DNA from: Paracoccaceae bacterium
Lineage (GTDB): Bacteria; Pseudomonadota; Alphaproteobacteria; Rhodobacterales; Rhodobacteraceae
Assembly: GCA_003564655.1 (NCBI GenBank)
Contig: PXES01000371.1
Location: 1 to 14,452, forward strand
Reading direction: 5' to 3'
DNA: 14,452 nucleotides
Shown here: positions 6,801-13,575 of the stretch, in pieces
How positions within the stretch are numbered: the stretch's first letter is position 1
How the letters are laid out: each line of letters starts with the position of its first letter
Notes under the pieces: model-generated
What the model saw: the letters and a program-made list of their open reading frames with translations, nothing else
Told to the model about the DNA's origin: nothing
The model's database searches: none
Program-made: the position numbers and the translations under genes

Positions 6801-7454
6801 CTATCGGAGCGCCAGAGAGAGACCAATCAGCACCAGCGCCAGCAACAGAATGCCCAAGCCGGACATGACCAGCCCGCGATCAGTGCGCCGCGGCATTGTG
6901 AGATGCGCGCTATCTGCGCTGTAATCTGCGACACCCCGTAACTGATGGGGCGCATCGGCGGCGCGCATCTCCGACCGCTCTGCCGAATGCTTGCCGCTTT
7001 CTGACACATGCTGTTGCTGCGCCCCGGATCCGCCCCGCAACCTTCCCGCCGCCCCGCGTTCGCGCTGGGCGTTCAGCCACACCGCACAATCGGGCGGGGG
7101 TTGCGACTGAAGATCGTCACGCAGCCGCTCGGCCGTAGCGTTCGCCCCAACCTTGCCGGGGGGTGAGCCCGCCTCGGTCTGCGATGCCCCTTCGCGCAGG
7201 TCGCGGGCGAAGCTTTGCAATGCAGTACCGCTGAGGATCGGGTCAGCGGCAGAAACCGGTGGCGCCCCGGACCCACCCGCGCGGCGCGCCGACCGCAGGC
7301 GTGGCCAGCGCACCCAGACATCGCGCGGAGGATGGTAGGGCAGAACCATCTTTGCGGGATTGGCGATGATCCCGACCCGCGCCTGCCGGTCGGAAAGGGT
7401 TTCGCGGCGGCGCGCGGCAGGGTCGGAAGCGGCGGTCGGGTAACTTTCTGGCAT
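6801..7454 (-). CDS. hypothetical protein, Pro/Arg-rich with a single C-terminal membrane helix
   Basis: A 217-residue protein that I do not recognise. Residues 1-190 are polar and low in predicted structure, rich in Arg, Ala, Pro, Gly and Ser, with a more conserved-looking patch at about 28-52 (IIANPAKMVLPYHPPRDVWV). The C terminus GLVMSGLGILLLALVLIGLS (195-214) is a strong membrane helix followed by LALR, so the protein is probably tail-anchored with the bulk in the cytoplasm. Many codons end in G or C and the hydrophobic C terminus argues for a real gene. The ATG at 7454 has only a weak Shine-Dalgarno, so the start is uncertain. It ends in TAG. The HNH nuclease gene lies 60 bases upstream on the same strand, so the two could be co-transcribed. 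No function can be given. Confidence 0.6.
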   Translation of the reverse strand: MPESYPTAASDPAARRRETLSDRQARVGIIANPAKMVLPYHPPRDVWVRWPRLRSARRAGGSGAPPVSAADPILSGTALQSFARDLREGASQTEAGSPPGKVGANATAERLRDDLQSQPPPDCAVWLNAQRERGAAGRLRGGSGAQQQHVSESGKHSAERSEMRAADAPHQLRGVADYSADSAHLTMPRRTDRGLVMSGLGILLLALVLIGLSLALR

Positions 7455-7514
7455 GGGTCGTTTCGCTTGGCTGGCGGGACACTGTGATCATGGACAGCAG
7501 GTCCTAACAAATCG

Positions 7515-7841
7515 CTAAGCCCGCCCCCGCCGCCCGCGCTTGGGAACCTTTGAGGCGAAGCCAGGCGGCCGGCGTGCAACCCAGGCGATGAATTTCGCCA
7601 AACGCGGATGCCCCCTCAGCGCCTGGATCGTGTTGTAGGATCGGGCGAGTTCGGTCTCGCTCAGCGTCGCGTGGATCTCGCGGTGACAGATATGGTGCAG
7701 CAGCACGACGGGCCCGCCCTTCCCGCCGCGTAACCGTGGGATGAGGTGGTGCAGGCTTTGCGGCACCTCGGGCGGGATCGGGCGCTCGCAGAGCGGGCAA
7801 ATCGGCAGTTCGCCCGCGCCCTCTGGCGATTCGTCTGGCAT
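7515..7841 (-). CDS. small HNH endonuclease family protein
   Basis: A 108-residue protein with one HNH (beta-beta-alpha metal finger) nuclease domain. Residues 13-18 give CPLCER, the first zinc pair; SLHHLIPRLRGG (29-40) holds the catalytic His; LLHHICHREIHATLSETEL (47-65) supplies the remaining His and Cys ligands. A basic tail, KVPKRGRRGRA, could contact DNA. HNH proteins of this size are common in Alphaproteobacteria, mostly as housekeeping or uncharacterised nucleases. The ATG at 7841 is preceded by AGGG 5 bases upstream; an in-frame ATG at 7889 would add 16 residues but lacks a ribosome site. The frame stays open far upstream, to 9986, only as antisense of the aminopeptidase and SgcJ-like genes. 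It is divergent from the gene at 7905 and has no methylase or defence partner, so a restriction role is not supported. Confidence 0.8.
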   Translation of the reverse strand: MPDESPEGAGELPICPLCERPIPPEVPQSLHHLIPRLRGGKGGPVVLLHHICHREIHATLSETELARSYNTIQALRGHPRLAKFIAWVARRPPGFASKVPKRGRRGRA

Positions 7842-7879
7842 TTCGGCCCTGTCCAAGATATCGACGCGACGCGTTGGCA

Positions 7880-7890
7880 GATGTGACATC
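7880..7890. promoter_or_regulatory. 11-base palindrome in the divergent HNH / SgcJ-like intergenic region
   Basis: GATGTGACATC is a perfect 5-base inverted repeat around a central G, in the 63-base region between two divergent genes. It could be an operator, but short palindromes of this size arise by chance and no clear promoter hexamers flank it. Confidence 0.2.
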
Positions 7891-7904
7891 AGTGCGGGAA
7901 AACA

Positions 7905-8318
7905 ATGACGCAAAATGACACGATGGATGAGATTGCGACCGAGGCCGTGATCGAGGGGCTGTTCGAGGACTGGAATCGCGCGTTGCGCAGTTGCGATCCG
8001 AAATGTGTCGTGGCCCTTTATTCGCCGGATGCGACGCTGGAGCCGACCCTGTCGAACATCGTGCGGGACACACCTCAGGCGATCGAGGATTACTTCACCC
8101 ATTTCCTGCGCCTGAAACCGCAGGGCAAGATCATCCAGCGGAAGATCCGCGTCTATGACCGCGTTGCTGTGAATTCCGGCGTCTATTGCTTCGAGCTGGA
8201 AGAGGATGGGGAGAAGCGCAGCGTGATGGGCCGCTTCACCTTCGTCTATCTGAAGGAACCCGAAGGGTGGAAGATCATCGAGCATCACTCCTCGCTGATG
8301 CCCGAGGGGGACGGCTGA
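7905..8318 (+). CDS. SgcJ/EcaC family (NTF2-like, DUF4440 / CaMKII-association-type) protein
   Basis: A 137-residue protein of the NTF2-like cone fold. An N-terminal helix (EAVIEGLFEDWNRALRSCDP) leads to VVALYSPDATLEPTLSNIVRD, the typical SgcJ/EcaC motif, then AIEDYFTHFLRLKPQGKI and antiparallel strands ending GRFTFVYLKEPEGWKIIEHHSSLMP, where the paired His of the C-terminal strand are family-typical. Length is normal. Some relatives sit in antibiotic clusters and are called oxidoreductases, but most have no proven reaction; here no biosynthetic gene is nearby, so only the fold is safe to state. The ATG at 7905 has a weak GGGAA upstream; Met7 (7923) is an alternative start. The aminopeptidase gene begins 72 bases downstream on the same strand. 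Confidence 0.82.
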   Translation: MTQNDTMDEIATEAVIEGLFEDWNRALRSCDPKCVVALYSPDATLEPTLSNIVRDTPQAIEDYFTHFLRLKPQGKIIQRKIRVYDRVAVNSGVYCFELEEDGEKRSVMGRFTFVYLKEPEGWKIIEHHSSLMPEGDG

Positions 8319-8390
8319 CACCCTAGCCCCTTTCCCTTGGGCCGTCGTCTGCCTATCGTGACGTTCGAGCAAACCTGACGGACCGCGCCC

Positions 8391-9800
8391 ATGCCCTCGA
8401 CCGACACTTTCGCCGCGCTTGATTTCGCGGTTCCGGGAGCCGCGACAATCCCGCTGCATCTGGTCAGCACCGAACGGTTTTCCGACTGGAAAGCCACGCA
8501 GCCCGTTTCCGTCACGGACTGGCTGGAAACGCTCGACTTCACCGCAGGCGCGGGTAGCGTCGCCCTTGTGCCGAGCGCGGATGGCGCGCTGGGCTGCGCC
8601 GTGGTGGGTCATGGCAGCACCAGGGACCGTGCGCGCGGACGCTTTGCGCTTGGCGGCGCGAGGTCGCGCCTGCCTGCGCAGGGGTTCACGCTGTATCACG
8701 ACCTGTCCCCGGCGGAACTTGCGCAAGAGGCGCTGGGCTGGTGCCTGGCGGGCTACCGTTACGACCGCTTTCGCGACCGCCCGGCGCCAGCATTGGCCAG
8801 CCTCGCCGCGCCCGAGGGGATCGACCACGCCGAAATCGCAGCCATTGCCGCGGGCGAGGCGCTGACGCGCGATCTGATCAACACACCCGCCTCGCATATG
8901 GGCCCCGAAGAGCTCGAAGGCGCGATGCGTGCGCTGGCCGAGGCACATGGCGCGACGCTGAACGTCACCACGGCAGACGACCTGCTGACGGCGAATCTGC
9001 CGCTGATCCATGCGGTCGGGCGCGCCTCGACCCGCGCGCCCCGGCTGCTGGACCTGCGCTGGGGCACGACCGGACCGCGCCTGACGCTCGTGGGCAAGGG
9101 CGTGTGTTTCGACACCGGCGGGCTGAACCTCAAACCCGGCGGGTCGATGGGGCTGATGAAGAAGGACATGGGTGGCGCGGCCACCGTGATGGGGCTCGCG
9201 CAGATGATCATGGCACGCGGCTGGCCGGTGCGGCTGCGGGTGCTGGTCCCGGCGGTCGAAAATGCGGTGGCGGGCAACGCCATGCGCCCCGGTGACATAT
9301 TGATCGCCCGCAACGGGGCGAGTGTCGAGATCAACAACACAGACGCCGAAGGGCGGCTCGTGCTGGCTGATGCGCTCAGCCTCGCCGATGAGGAAACCCC
9401 GGATGCGCTGGTCTGCATGGCGACGCTGACGGGCGCGGCGCGGGTCGCGCTGGGGCCGGATATCGCGCCGTTTTTCACCCGCGACGCCGCGATCAGCGCG
9501 GCGCTGATGCAGGCGGGCACACAGGTGGCCGATCCGGTCTGGCCGCTGCCGCTGCACCCACCCTACGAGACACTGATCGAGCCCGGCATCGCTGATCTGG
9601 ACAATGCGCCCTCGGGCGGCATGGCCGGCGCGGTCACGGCAGCACTCTTCCTGCCCCGTTTCGTGGAAAAAACGGCGCGCTTCGTGCATTTCGACATCTA
9701 CGGATACCAACCCAGATCTGCCCCGGCGAGGCCCAAGGGCGGGGTCGGGCAGGGCGCGCGCGCGCTGCACGCGGCACTGCCTCGCCTGTTGGGCGTGTGA
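8391..9800 (+). CDS. leucyl aminopeptidase family (M17) metallopeptidase
   Basis: A 469-residue cytosolic aminopeptidase with two metal ions that removes N-terminal residues from peptides. The N-terminal domain (about 1-150) is divergent; the catalytic domain is fully conserved. Residues matching E. coli PepA Lys270, Asp275, Lys282, Asp293, Asp352, Glu354 and Arg356 are Lys236, Asp241, Lys248, Asp259, Asp318, Glu320 and Arg322, all at a constant offset of 34. They lie in VGKGVCFDTGGLNLKPGGSM, MKKDMGGAATV and NNTDAEGRLVLADAL. This supports an active enzyme. It belongs to the group often annotated simply as leucyl aminopeptidase family protein; I withhold the symbol pepA because a second, longer M17 gene is common in these genomes. 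The start at 8391 fits the protein but has little Shine-Dalgarno. It is followed by an NlpC/P60 gene on the same strand, with a G-quadruplex hairpin between. Confidence 0.93.
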   Translation: MPSTDTFAALDFAVPGAATIPLHLVSTERFSDWKATQPVSVTDWLETLDFTAGAGSVALVPSADGALGCAVVGHGSTRDRARGRFALGGARSRLPAQGFTLYHDLSPAELAQEALGWCLAGYRYDRFRDRPAPALASLAAPEGIDHAEIAAIAAGEALTRDLINTPASHMGPEELEGAMRALAEAHGATLNVTTADDLLTANLPLIHAVGRASTRAPRLLDLRWGTTGPRLTLVGKGVCFDTGGLNLKPGGSMGLMKKDMGGAATVMGLAQMIMARGWPVRLRVLVPAVENAVAGNAMRPGDILIARNGASVEINNTDAEGRLVLADALSLADEETPDALVCMATLTGAARVALGPDIAPFFTRDAAISAALMQAGTQVADPVWPLPLHPPYETLIEPGIADLDNAPSGGMAGAVTAALFLPRFVEKTARFVHFDIYGYQPRSAPARPKGGVGQGARALHAALPRLLGV

Positions 9801-9838
9801 CGCAGCATCCGCATATCCCTTTCGATCCCGCCGGGAAC

Positions 9839-9887
9839 GCGCCCTCGGGGCGTGCGGGGTGGGTGGGTGGGCACACCCCGAGGGCGC
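9839..9887 (+). terminator. terminator-like hairpin whose loop is a G-quadruplex motif
   Basis: Arms 9839-9854 and 9872-9887 pair over 16 positions with a single A/C mismatch (9851 with 9875). The 17-base loop is C followed by GGGGTGGGTGGGTGGG (9856-9871), four G tracts joined by single T bases, one of the most stable quadruplex patterns known. TTTATC follows the right arm, a short T tract as in an intrinsic terminator. It lies 38 bases after the aminopeptidase stop and 70 bases before the NlpC/P60 start, on the transcribed sense strand, so both the hairpin and the quadruplex could form in the RNA. Termination or attenuation between the two genes is inferred. Confidence 0.7.
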
Positions 9888-9957
9888 TTTATCGCGCGTA
9901 CGTCCCGGCAGGGCAGGACAGCCCCGCCCACACCCTAAGCCAGCAAGCGATACTGCC

Positions 9958-10791
9958 ATGACGCGGCGAGAGCACGACCCGCGCATAACGCCCTTCAGCG
10001 GCCGCGTTGCCCATACCAGCCTGCGGGGACTGATCGACGCGCCGGACTTCAGTGACGGGCAGATGATGCGGCTGCGCGCGTCGCTGGCAGACCTGCAGCG
10101 CTCACCATCCGGCCCGCGCGACCGACAGGTGCTGCGCGGTGCGCGGGTTTGCGTGATCGACCGGCAGAACGGGTTTGCCTATATCAGGGCCGAGCCCGAT
10201 GGCTATTGTGGCTGGCTGCCCGAGGCAGTGCTGGGGCCGGATCATCCGGTCACGCATCGCATCAGCGCACCGGCGACGCATCTCTACACGCGCCCTGACC
10301 TCAAGAGCCCCGAACACGCCGCCCTGTCATTGAATGCTCGCGTGGCGATCACCGATGGCACCGGGCGATTTCTGCGCTGTGATGACGGGTTCTGGCTACC
10401 CGAGCAGCACCTCGCCCCGCTGGAGACGCCCGCACACGATCCGGTGGCCGTCGCGGAAAGCCTGCTTGGGGTGCCGTATCTCTGGGGTGGCAACAGTTCT
10501 GCGGGCCTCGACTGCTCGGCGCTGGTGCAGCTGGCGCTGCACGCCTGCGACCGGCCTTGCCCCGGCGACAGCGATCTGCAGGAAACCGCGCTTGGCATCG
10601 CCCTGCCGCCGGGAACAGCCCCGGAACGCGGCGATCTGCTGTTCTGGCCCGGCCATGTCGCCTGGGTCAGCGCGCCCGATACGATCCTTCACGCCAATGC
10701 ACACAGCATGTCGGTCGCTCATGAGGCCCTTGCCCCGGCGCTTGCACGCATCGCTGACGACGGCCCGTTGACTGCGCACAAGCGGCTATAG
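9958..10791 (+). CDS. NlpC/P60 family cysteine peptidase with N-terminal SH3-like domains
   Basis: A 277-residue protein. Two bacterial SH3-like modules (about 15-95 and 100-155, with GYCGWLPEAVL and RCDDGFWLPEQHL) precede an NlpC/P60 domain (158-277). The catalytic Cys186 lies in LWGGNSSAGLDCSALVQLAL, the His233 in WPGHVAWVS and the third polar residue in LHANAHS (His245 or His249). GDSDLQ before the His is typical of gamma-D-glutamyl-L-diaminoacyl endopeptidases such as YkfC, which cut murein peptides. No signal peptide is visible, which suits a cytoplasmic role in recycling peptidoglycan peptides, and the neighbouring aminopeptidase fits that theme. I chose the ATG at 9958 because the in-frame extension back to 9604 only overlaps the aminopeptidase in another frame and shows no family similarity. 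The gene ends in TAG, 15 bases from the convergent gene at 10807. Confidence 0.9.
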   Translation: MTRREHDPRITPFSGRVAHTSLRGLIDAPDFSDGQMMRLRASLADLQRSPSGPRDRQVLRGARVCVIDRQNGFAYIRAEPDGYCGWLPEAVLGPDHPVTHRISAPATHLYTRPDLKSPEHAALSLNARVAITDGTGRFLRCDDGFWLPEQHLAPLETPAHDPVAVAESLLGVPYLWGGNSSAGLDCSALVQLALHACDRPCPGDSDLQETALGIALPPGTAPERGDLLFWPGHVAWVSAPDTILHANAHSMSVAHEALAPALARIADDGPLTAHKRL

Positions 10792-10806
10792 AATCAGTCT
10801 GCAGGG

Positions 10807-11418
10807 TCAGACCAGATCCTGTGCCATCGCGATGAAGGTCTCGAGCGTCTCCTGCCGGTCCGCGCGCCGGGTGCGCGCCAGTGCCGAGAGTACGGCGGCA
10901 TTCACGCCGCGCCCGGTCAGGAAGCGCGGCGGCGAAACCACCGGGCTTTCAGGTGGTGCCAATGAGCCGCCGGTCCAGCCGGCTCCAAGCGCGAGCCACA
11001 CGCCCGGGCTGCGGGTCGGGCAGGCAGCGGCACTGTTTGCGACCTGAAGGCGGTGCTCCTCGTCCGGACTGGCGACCCAAGCCGCGCAGAGTGCCATCAT
11101 CTCGGCGTCGAGCGGGTCGAGCAACCCCTCCAGATAGCGCAGGCATTCATGCCCCCACCAGATCGAGACGCGCCTGGTGAAGAGTTGCGCCATGAACGTC
11201 ACGGCCTCTTCCGGGGTGGGGCTGTCGAGCAACCGCCGCGCGAACTCGGTGCCGACCTCACCCTTGCGGGGGCGGGCGTCCATGTCCTCGGCGATCTGCG
11301 GCATCTCGGCGAACAGGGCTTCGGCCAGATGGCATCGCAACGCCGCTGAATGAGCGGTCTCTGGCGGGGGGCTTCCCTGTGATCCTGTTTCCGGTTCCAT
11401 CATCATGCTGCCTGTCAT
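10807..11418 (-). CDS. DUF6931-like protein downstream of vgrG (probable type VI secretion accessory)
   Basis: A 203-residue soluble protein. It is mostly helical, with FMAQLFTRRVSIWWGHECLRYLEGLL (residues 75-100) and AWVASPDEEHRLQVANSAA (113-131), then the Pro-rich block WTGGSLAPPESPVVSPPRFL followed by GRGVNAAVLSALART. This combination (a WWG helix, then a GGSLAPP...PPP block and an Ala-rich helix) resembles the DUF6931 family that I recall from VgrG loci; the match is from memory. The ATG at 11418 has GGGAG 5 bases upstream and is preferred to an in-frame ATG at 11514 that overlaps the end of vgrG. It follows vgrG by 92 bases on the same strand and is probably co-transcribed. No toxin motif, signal peptide or membrane segment is seen. 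A role as loader or adaptor for spike cargo is conjecture from position. Confidence 0.75.
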   Translation of the reverse strand: MTGSMMMEPETGSQGSPPPETAHSAALRCHLAEALFAEMPQIAEDMDARPRKGEVGTEFARRLLDSPTPEEAVTFMAQLFTRRVSIWWGHECLRYLEGLLDPLDAEMMALCAAWVASPDEEHRLQVANSAAACPTRSPGVWLALGAGWTGGSLAPPESPVVSPPRFLTGRGVNAAVLSALARTRRADRQETLETFIAMAQDLV

Positions 11419-11510
11419 TATTGCTCCCGATCTGTATGGTGCCTGCCTCTTTCTGTTATCTTTGCCCGCCATCGCCCACCGCCCGCAAAGTGCGGAACCG
11501 GGCGGCGGGA

Positions 11511-13358
11511 TCACGTATTGATCAACACGATACTGCCGGAAACCTGATAAGTCCCCCCGGCCTTGTGTTCGGACTGTATGCCGGCCTGTGACCTGAACTC
11601 CATCGCGGCCTTGAGTTCGATGGTCGGGGACTCGATCGTGACTGACATGTTGTCGATCACGATCTTGCTTGACCCGACCTGAAGCAAAATCTTCTGACCA
11701 GCGGTTATCTTGAGCGTGTCGGTCACATCGAGCGTGTCGCTGATCCCGATCTCGGTGTCGCGATTCTTCCCGACGGTCAGTTTCTCGTTGTTATGGATCT
11801 CGGTGGTGCGATCATTCTCGACGATCCAGGTATGGTCGTTGAGAACCCGGCCATTCAGGTTGTATTGCGCGTGGATGCGCATTTCCTCGTTGCCAGAGGT
11901 GTCGTCAAAGACCAGCTCGTTGTAACCGCCGCCCCCCGGGGTGGTGTTGGTCTTCATCCCACTGATCATGTTGTCGCCGGGCAGATCAAAGGGCGGCTTG
12001 TTGTCTTCGTTATAGACGCATCCGGTCACAATAGGCTGCGAGGGATCGCCGCCGAGAAACTCGACAATCACCTCCATTCCGACGCGCGGGATGACGATGC
12101 CGCCCCATTTGTTGCCCGCCCAAAGCTGCGCAACGCGGCAGCGCATCGAATGCTCTTCGTTGTAATCCCAATGGAACTTGACGAGGATTCGACCGTGTTT
12201 GTCACAGTCTATCTCTCCATCGCCGACAACCATTGCCGTTTGTGGCCCGTGCGCACGCGGGGTCGTCGCGAGTGCCTCGGGCGGTGCAACCGGGTTCGTC
12301 GTCTCGGCGAATTCATAGGTGGCAGTGTAGCTGTCGGTTTCTGCAGCCTCACCACCGCCAGTGCGGTATCCTTCGGTCACGAACCGATGCGTCGCGGACA
12401 GCCCGACAAAGGTTCGACCAGACAGCTCTGCACGATCGGGCGAGTCGACAGTGACGCGAATGCCGGGGCCCACGCCGAGGCAATCCCCTTCGGCATAGTG
12501 ATGCCAGTCCTGCGCCGAATGCTGCTTCAGCCGGGTCTTGGCCAGTTGTTCGCCATCTCCCTTGTCCGGATAGCCGCCCGGAAAGATGAAGCTCTCGATC
12601 TTGCCATGTGTGTAGCCCGGCGACGCCTCTTCCCGGGCATCCATCGATTTCGTCGGCGTCTCGAAATTGTAATCCAGCATCATGACGCGACCGGTGGTCA
12701 TGCGCCGTTCGGATCGCCAATCATAGAAATGCTCCTGATCACTGCGGTATTGCTTGACCGTCGGGTAAATCGTACGGCTGCCGCCCGGCGCCTCTGGCAG
12801 GCTGTCGACCTCGTCGAACAGAAAGATCATGTGGCTACCAAGCGAGTGGTTGGCCACATAGTTGATGCCATACATCGACATCAGCCGAGTCACGAAGTCA
12901 TAATCTGTCTCGGCGAACTGGACTGTGTATTCCAACTCGGGAAACACGCCTTGGACAAGTGCATGATGGGGCATGCTGTAGTCGTCGAGGACTTCGGCGA
13001 TAATCTGCGGTGCGGTCTTGTTATGAAAGATCCGCTGGTTCTTGCGCAAAGTCAGAAGCCATATCCATGGCCGCAGGATCAGCTTGTATCCCATCCCCCC
13101 CCAAAGCAGGTTGGTCTCGGACGCTTCGGTGAGGATCCCGTCGAAAAACCGGGGCGGATGGTCAGGGTCGATCGTCTCGATCTCGACTGTCACGTTCTTG
13201 CCGAGGAGCTTGGTGAAGTTAACCGACCCCCCCTCGGACAACACCTCGACTTCGAACTCGCCGATGGTATTGACCCCTTCGGTGCCTCGGAAGGCGACAA
13301 GCACCAGATCCGTGCCCGGCGCGTGAAGTTTGCCAAGCCTGTCTTCTTGAGAAATCAT
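11511..13358 (-). CDS. vgrG: type VI secretion system spike protein VgrG
   Basis: A 615-residue VgrG, the trimeric needle tip of the type VI secretion apparatus. The gp27-like base domain covers about residues 5-370 (VNTIGEFEVEVLSE, FDGILTEA, FVTRLMSMYGINYVANHS, HFYDWRSERRMTTGRVMMLD). The gp5-like OB fold follows at about 380-450 (DKHGRILVKFHWDYNEEHSM, RCRVAQLWAGNKWGGIVIPR, FLGGDPSQPIVTGCVYN). From about 465 the chain forms the beta-helical needle with repeats such as NEKLTVGKNRDTEIGISDTL, and ends QVSGSIVLINT. No extra C-terminal effector domain is present, so it would rely on separate cargo or PAAR tips, none of which is in the window. I chose the ATG at 13358 (MISQEDRLGKLHAPG) over 13412 because the extension does not fit the family. 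Its base composition seems lower in G+C than neighbours: one sampled 60-base line (11761-11820) has 31 G+C against 44 in a line of the aminopeptidase gene (9061-9120). This suggests acquisition by transfer. The coding strand contains G8 and G7 tracts. Confidence 0.95.
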   Translation of the reverse strand: MISQEDRLGKLHAPGTDLVLVAFRGTEGVNTIGEFEVEVLSEGGSVNFTKLLGKNVTVEIETIDPDHPPRFFDGILTEASETNLLWGGMGYKLILRPWIWLLTLRKNQRIFHNKTAPQIIAEVLDDYSMPHHALVQGVFPELEYTVQFAETDYDFVTRLMSMYGINYVANHSLGSHMIFLFDEVDSLPEAPGGSRTIYPTVKQYRSDQEHFYDWRSERRMTTGRVMMLDYNFETPTKSMDAREEASPGYTHGKIESFIFPGGYPDKGDGEQLAKTRLKQHSAQDWHHYAEGDCLGVGPGIRVTVDSPDRAELSGRTFVGLSATHRFVTEGYRTGGGEAAETDSYTATYEFAETTNPVAPPEALATTPRAHGPQTAMVVGDGEIDCDKHGRILVKFHWDYNEEHSMRCRVAQLWAGNKWGGIVIPRVGMEVIVEFLGGDPSQPIVTGCVYNEDNKPPFDLPGDNMISGMKTNTTPGGGGYNELVFDDTSGNEEMRIHAQYNLNGRVLNDHTWIVENDRTTEIHNNEKLTVGKNRDTEIGISDTLDVTDTLKITAGQKILLQVGSSKIVIDNMSVTIESPTIELKAAMEFRSQAGIQSEHKAGGTYQVSGSIVLINT

Positions 13359-13575
13359 GCCCAGACTCTGCCTTGCCCATAGAAACAGCAGTGCGCCCAT
13401 AGTCGCTGGCACGCCACATCAGACGCGCGGAATTCGATGACCATACTATGGCAGGCGCGGAAAAGAAATCTTTTGCTACGCATAACCCAATGTGCGCGCT
13501 GAATGCGGTACTTGAAGACCACGGAGCGGAGATACGGCGGCATCCTCGCGCCTGGTCGGTGCCGCGACACCCCTT
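13359..13575. other. intergenic region upstream of vgrG and downstream of cbiB
   Basis: About 217 bases, more AT-rich in the middle than the flanks, holding no recognisable gene. It should contain the vgrG promoter on the minus strand, but I find no convincing hexamer pair. Two small inverted repeats are visible: CCATACTATGG (13442-13452) and AAAAG/CTTTT around AAAT near 13463-13476. Either might be a regulator site; neither is strong. Confidence 0.35.

Noticed and set aside
7842..9986. Open frame extending the HNH gene upstream to an 823-codon ORF
   Set aside because: The extension is antisense to the SgcJ-like and M17 aminopeptidase genes, which have full family motifs on the plus strand. 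Only the last 108 codons resemble a protein family.
9958..10791. NlpC/P60 protein as the type VI effector of the nearby VgrG
   Set aside because: It is convergent with the vgrG unit, has SH3-like domains, and sits beside an aminopeptidase, a pairing that suggests murein recycling. No immunity gene is present.
10792..10806. Terminator in the 15-base convergent gap
   Set aside because: Only a 5-base inverted repeat (GTCTG/CAGAC) is present around the gap, too weak to call.
11793..13382. 529-codon open frame on the plus strand opposite vgrG
   Set aside because: VgrG on the minus strand is unmistakable along its whole length; the antisense frame has no recognisable features.
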